From positions 62,001 to 126,000 of the forward strand of contig NZ_CAJZAR010000054.1 of assembly GCF_914484835.1 (NCBI RefSeq): a stretch of 64,000 nt of DNA, written 5' to 3'. Numbering within the stretch: position 1 is the first letter of the stretch; the number at the start of each line of letters is the position of its first letter. The notes under the pieces are model-generated. The model was not told the DNA's origin and ran no database searches. It was given only the letters and a program-made list of their open reading frames with translations. This DNA is from Paraburkholderia tropica (lineage in GTDB: Bacteria > Pseudomonadota > Gammaproteobacteria > Burkholderiales > Burkholderiaceae). Both the position numbers and the translations under genes were made by a program. This document shows positions 61,519-64,000 of the stretch, in pieces.

Positions 61519-62472
61519 TCAGGCTAGCGCGGCCTCGAAGGACACCTTGTCGGCGCCCTTCAAACCCAGCATCGCTCTCGCTTCTGCCGGCGTCGCGATC
61601 TCGAACGACAGTTCCTCCAGAATCCGCCGGATCTTCGCGACCTGCTGCGCGTTCGATTCGGCTTTGACGCCCTTCGACAAATACACGCTGTCTTCGAGCC
61701 CGACGCGCACGTTGCCGCCCATGATGGCCGCCATCGTCACGAGCGGCATCTGATGTCGGCCTGCACCTAGTACGGAGAACTGATAGTTTTCGCGGCCGAA
61801 CAGGCGATCCGCTGTCGTGCGCATGACGCTCATGTTCTCCGGGTCCGGGCCCATGCCGCCCAGAATCCCGAACACCGACTGAATGAAGAACGGCGGCTTC
61901 ACGAGCCCTTCGTCGACGAAATGCGCGAGGTTGTACAGATGCCCGAGGTCGTAGCACTCGAACTCGAAACGCGTGCCGTGCTCGCCGAGTTCGAGCATGA
62001 TCTTTTTGATGTCGCGGAAGGTGTTACGGAAAATCATGTCCTCCATGCCTTCCACGAAGTCCTTTTCCCAGCCGTAGCGCCACGACGTAATCTTCTGCGC
62101 GAGCGGATGAATCGAGAAGTTCATCGAGCCCATGTTCAGCGAGCACATTTCCGGCTTCAGCAAGCGCGGATACGCGAGCCGCTCCTCGAGCGTCATGCGC
62201 GTGCTGCCGCCCGTCGTGATGTTGATGACGGCGTCGGTGGCCTGGGCGATCTCGGGGACAAATTCGGCGAAGACTTCCGGGTCCGGCGTCGGGCGTCCGT
62301 CTTCGGGATGGCGCGCGTGCAGATGGATGATCGCCGCGCCCGCGCGCGCCGCGTCGATGGCCTGCTCGCGGATCGATGCGGGCGTGAGCGGAAGATGCTC
62401 GGACATCGACGGTACGTGCGTTGCGCCCGTCACAGCACATGAAATGATGACCTTTCGGCTCGCTTCGATCAT
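61519..62472 (-). CDS. BKACE-family beta-keto acid cleavage enzyme
   Basis: A 317-residue zinc enzyme of the 3-keto-5-aminohexanoate cleavage (Kce/BKACE) family. These enzymes react a beta-keto acid with acetyl-CoA to give a new CoA ester plus acetoacetate. AGGAGA precedes the ATG. Features: ISCAVTGATHVPSMSEHLPLTP, zinc ligands His50/His52 in IIHLHAR, NITTGG, and the late AAIMGGNVRVGLEDSVYLSKG. The family is known for a broad set of substrates, including dehydrocarnitine; the two SDR genes suggest the beta-keto acid comes from a 3-hydroxy acid. Confidence 0.93.
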   Translation of the reverse strand: MIEASRKVIISCAVTGATHVPSMSEHLPLTPASIREQAIDAARAGAAIIHLHARHPEDGRPTPDPEVFAEFVPEIAQATDAVINITTGGSTRMTLEERLAYPRLLKPEMCSLNMGSMNFSIHPLAQKITSWRYGWEKDFVEGMEDMIFRNTFRDIKKIMLELGEHGTRFEFECYDLGHLYNLAHFVDEGLVKPPFFIQSVFGILGGMGPDPENMSVMRTTADRLFGRENYQFSVLGAGRHQMPLVTMAAIMGGNVRVGLEDSVYLSKGVKAESNAQQVAKIRRILEELSFEIATPAEARAMLGLKGADKVSFEAALA

Positions 62473-62550
62473 TGCGTCTCCTGGTTCGATTCAGCTTGTC
62501 TTGTGATAGCGATGGTAGTCAGGTAGGATCGCGCCGATAAGGTCATTTTC

Positions 62551-62576
62551 GGACATCCCGCTGTCCCTCGGGGACA
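62551..62576. promoter_or_regulatory. Nested dyads between BKACE and the AraC gene
   Basis: GGACA (62551-62555) pairs with TGTCC (62562-62566), and TGTCCC (62562-62567) with GGGACA (62571-62576). The shared TGTCC arm lies 16 bases before the AraC start, a plausible autoregulatory operator. Confidence 0.4.
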
Positions 62577-62591
62577 AATTGAGGCTTTGAC

Positions 62592-63629
62592 ATGGCATCG
62601 ACACGGCCACCGCTCAACGAGCGCATCTACGCGCCGTACAAAATCGCCGCGCTGGTAGAGGTCTTGTCGGAACAGGGCATTGCGCCCGCGGACAGCCTCA
62701 AGGGCACGGGCGTCGAGATCGGCGAGATCTACGACGCGTCGGTCATGACGTCGATCGGCCAGTACGCGACGGTGTGCCGGAATGCGGTGTCGCTGTCGTG
62801 CGACCCGGCCACGCCGTTCAAGGTCGGCAGGCGGCTGCATCTCGCCGCCTATGGCATGTACGGCTACGCGCTGATGTCCTGCCTGTCGCTGCGCGACTAT
62901 TTCAAGCTGGGCGTGAAATACCACCGCCTCGCAACGCCCACGGTCACGATCGACTGGACCGAGTACCCGGACCGGATGGTCTGGACCTTCCCTGACGCCT
63001 TTGTATCAAGTCCTTCGCGTGAGCTGGGTGCGTTCATCATCGAGCAGCAGTACATGCAGCACGTCACGCATCTGCAGGACGTGGCGGGCCACGACTGTCC
63101 GCCCGTGCGGGCGAGTTTCTCGTATCCGGCGCCGCCGCACGCCGATCTCTATGGCGAGTATCTGGGCTGTCCGTGTTTCTTCGGCGAACCGCAATGCGAA
63201 CTGGTCTACGACAGCGCGATTCTCGACCAGAAGCCGCAACTCGCGCACAAGCTCACGGCCACGCTGCTCCAGGAAACCTGCGACCGGTTGATCGGGCAGG
63301 CGAAGACTTCCTCAGGCGTGGCCGGCGAGGTCTATCAGATCCTGATGAGCAAGCCCGGCGTGTTTCCGGGCATGGACGAGGTCGCGAATGCCATGCATCT
63401 GACGACGCGCACGCTGCGTCGGCGCCTGCTCGCCGAAGAGACCTCATTTCTCGCCATCCTCGATGACGTGCGCCGCTCGCTGTCGCTCGAATATCTGAAG
63501 ACCACGCCGCTCAGCACGGACGATATCGCGATGCTGTTGGGGTTCAGCGATACCGCCAACTTTCGGCGAGCGCTGAAACGATGGACAGGAAAAGGGCCCG
63601 GCGAACTGCGGGGGAACGGAGAGGCGTGA
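62592..63629 (+). CDS. AraC-family transcriptional regulator (OruR/ArgR-like layout)
   Basis: A 345-residue regulator. GAGG precedes the ATG. A long N-terminal domain of the type often called arabinose-binding (LLEQGIAPADSLKGTG-like region here EQGIAPADSLKGTGVEIGEIYDAS, then FYRLG-type FKLGVKYHRL) is followed by the double helix-turn-helix (PGMDEVANAMHLTTRTLRRRLLAEETSFLAILDDVRRSLSLEYL, then STDDIAMLLGFSDTANFRRALKRWTGKGPGELR). It is divergent from the BKACE operon and very likely activates it in response to the imported acid. Confidence 0.92.
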   Translation: MASTRPPLNERIYAPYKIAALVEVLSEQGIAPADSLKGTGVEIGEIYDASVMTSIGQYATVCRNAVSLSCDPATPFKVGRRLHLAAYGMYGYALMSCLSLRDYFKLGVKYHRLATPTVTIDWTEYPDRMVWTFPDAFVSSPSRELGAFIIEQQYMQHVTHLQDVAGHDCPPVRASFSYPAPPHADLYGEYLGCPCFFGEPQCELVYDSAILDQKPQLAHKLTATLLQETCDRLIGQAKTSSGVAGEVYQILMSKPGVFPGMDEVANAMHLTTRTLRRRLLAEETSFLAILDDVRRSLSLEYLKTTPLSTDDIAMLLGFSDTANFRRALKRWTGKGPGELRGNGEA

Positions 63630-63640
63630 GGCGGGTGGCT

Positions 63641-63694
63641 GTGGTCGTGACCGTGACCGTGACCGTGACCGTGGTCGTGGTCGCGGTCGCGGTC
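63641..63694. repeat. Hexanucleotide repeat tract
   Basis: Nine consecutive 6-base units of the form GTGACC, GTGGTC or GCGGTC. It starts 12 bases after the AraC stop codon. The unit pattern and lack of spacers rule out CRISPR; it looks like a variable simple-sequence tract. Confidence 0.9.
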
Positions 63695-63758
63695 GCCGGA
63701 AGGAACGATAAGGAAACGTAAGGCGCGCACGCCTGCGGGACCGTGCGGGGAATGGCTG

Positions 63759-63778
63759 CGCCTGTCTTGCGACAGGCG
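63759..63778. terminator. Hairpin between the AraC gene and the last minus-strand gene
   Basis: CGCCTGTC (63759-63766) pairs with GACAGGCG (63771-63778) around TTGC. There is no T tract on either side, so it is at best a weak or Rho-assisted terminator. Confidence 0.4.
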
Positions 63779-63823
63779 GCTTGGCGGGCTTGCCGTTGCC
63801 TACTGGAACGGCCACCGTGACGC

Positions 63824-64000
63824 TCAGGGACGCGGCGCGTCCTTCTTTGGCGCGCCGTCGAAGCGCGGTGCCTTGTTGCTGCGCTCGATGTCTTCTTCGA
63901 GGCTCGCGTGCAGCGTCGCGATCGCCGCAGCGGGGTCAGCCGGCTTCAGTTGCTCACGTGCGAGCGCGTCGTACGTGAAGCGACGCACAACGGGATCGTG
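63824..64000 (-). CDS. C-terminal fragment of an unrecognised protein (start outside window)
   Basis: The minus strand is open from base 64000 to a TGA at 63824-63826, giving 58 residues that include RRFTYDALAREQLKP, AIATLHASLEEDIERS and a charged tail KAPRFDGAPKKDAPRP. Codon choice and composition look coding. The rest of the gene lies beyond the window. I do not recognise the protein. Confidence 0.65.
   Translation of the reverse strand, partial: HDPVVRRFTYDALAREQLKPADPAAAIATLHASLEEDIERSNKAPRFDGAPKKDAPRP

Noticed and set aside
63641..63694. CRISPR-like repeat array
   Set aside because: Units are 6 bases, contiguous and without spacers; this is a simple-sequence tract.

Overview
This high-G+C window has the hallmarks of a Burkholderiales genome, most like Paraburkholderia/Caballeronia. 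It carries three trimeric general porins with the SSVTLYG-type mature N-terminus and a terminal aromatic residue, dense catabolic operons each with its own regulator, two spermidine/putrescine-type ABC importers and an ETF/ETF-QO module. I see no rRNA, tRNA, CRISPR array, IS element, phage gene or replication origin. It reads as an accessory catabolic region, such as a secondary chromosome. The genus is an inference from gene style.

Layout. 1-2.4 kb holds an aldo/keto reductase tail, two small orphan proteins, a candidate two-hairpin small RNA (about 1603-1660) and a LysE-type exporter. 2.5-15.9 kb is one long minus-strand operon headed by an IclR regulator. Its order is IclR, two unrecognised proteins (574 and 251 aa), a degenerate M19 dipeptidase homologue, a Tat-exported binding protein, two permeases, an ATPase, a class III aminotransferase, an aldehyde dehydrogenase, an acetylpolyamine amidohydrolase-like enzyme and a porin. 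It looks like uptake and oxidation of a polyamine or an acylated/peptidyl amine. A TTGACA promoter and a perfect 17-bp palindrome precede the IclR gene.

16-25.7 kb is a mixed region: a lipoprotein-like serine hydrolase, a SnoaL-type secreted protein, a DASS transporter with an L-2-hydroxyacid dehydrogenase, a BON protein, a DUF4239 membrane protein, a porin in a visibly AT-richer segment, and an MFS permease. 25.9-31.1 kb carries a porin, an N-formylglutamate amidohydrolase family protein, a LysR regulator and 1-pyrroline-5-carboxylate dehydrogenase.

31.1-45.4 kb looks like one functional unit built around electron-transferring flavoprotein: ETF-QO, a DAO-type FAD dehydrogenase, HutD, EtfB and EtfA. 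They face an eight-gene minus-strand operon: DapA-like lyase, ABC importer, FAD-linked D-2-hydroxyacid dehydrogenase, FMN-dependent L-2-hydroxyacid oxidase and HutG. A candidate sigma-54 promoter precedes that operon. With the pruA neighbourhood, several activities end at glutamate.

46-51.6 kb is an iron region: a TonB-dependent siderophore receptor and a secreted partner downstream of a promoter overlapped by a good Fur box, divergent from an OmpR/QseC-type two-component system. 51.6-58.4 kb has an SGNH hydrolase and then a GntR-controlled MFS permease with three consecutive MmgE/PrpD-family genes, one only half length and one with a Tat signal. 58.4-63.6 kb has two SDRs, an ACS-type MFS permease and a BKACE-family enzyme, divergent from an AraC regulator. 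The window ends in the C-terminus of an unrecognised minus-strand gene.
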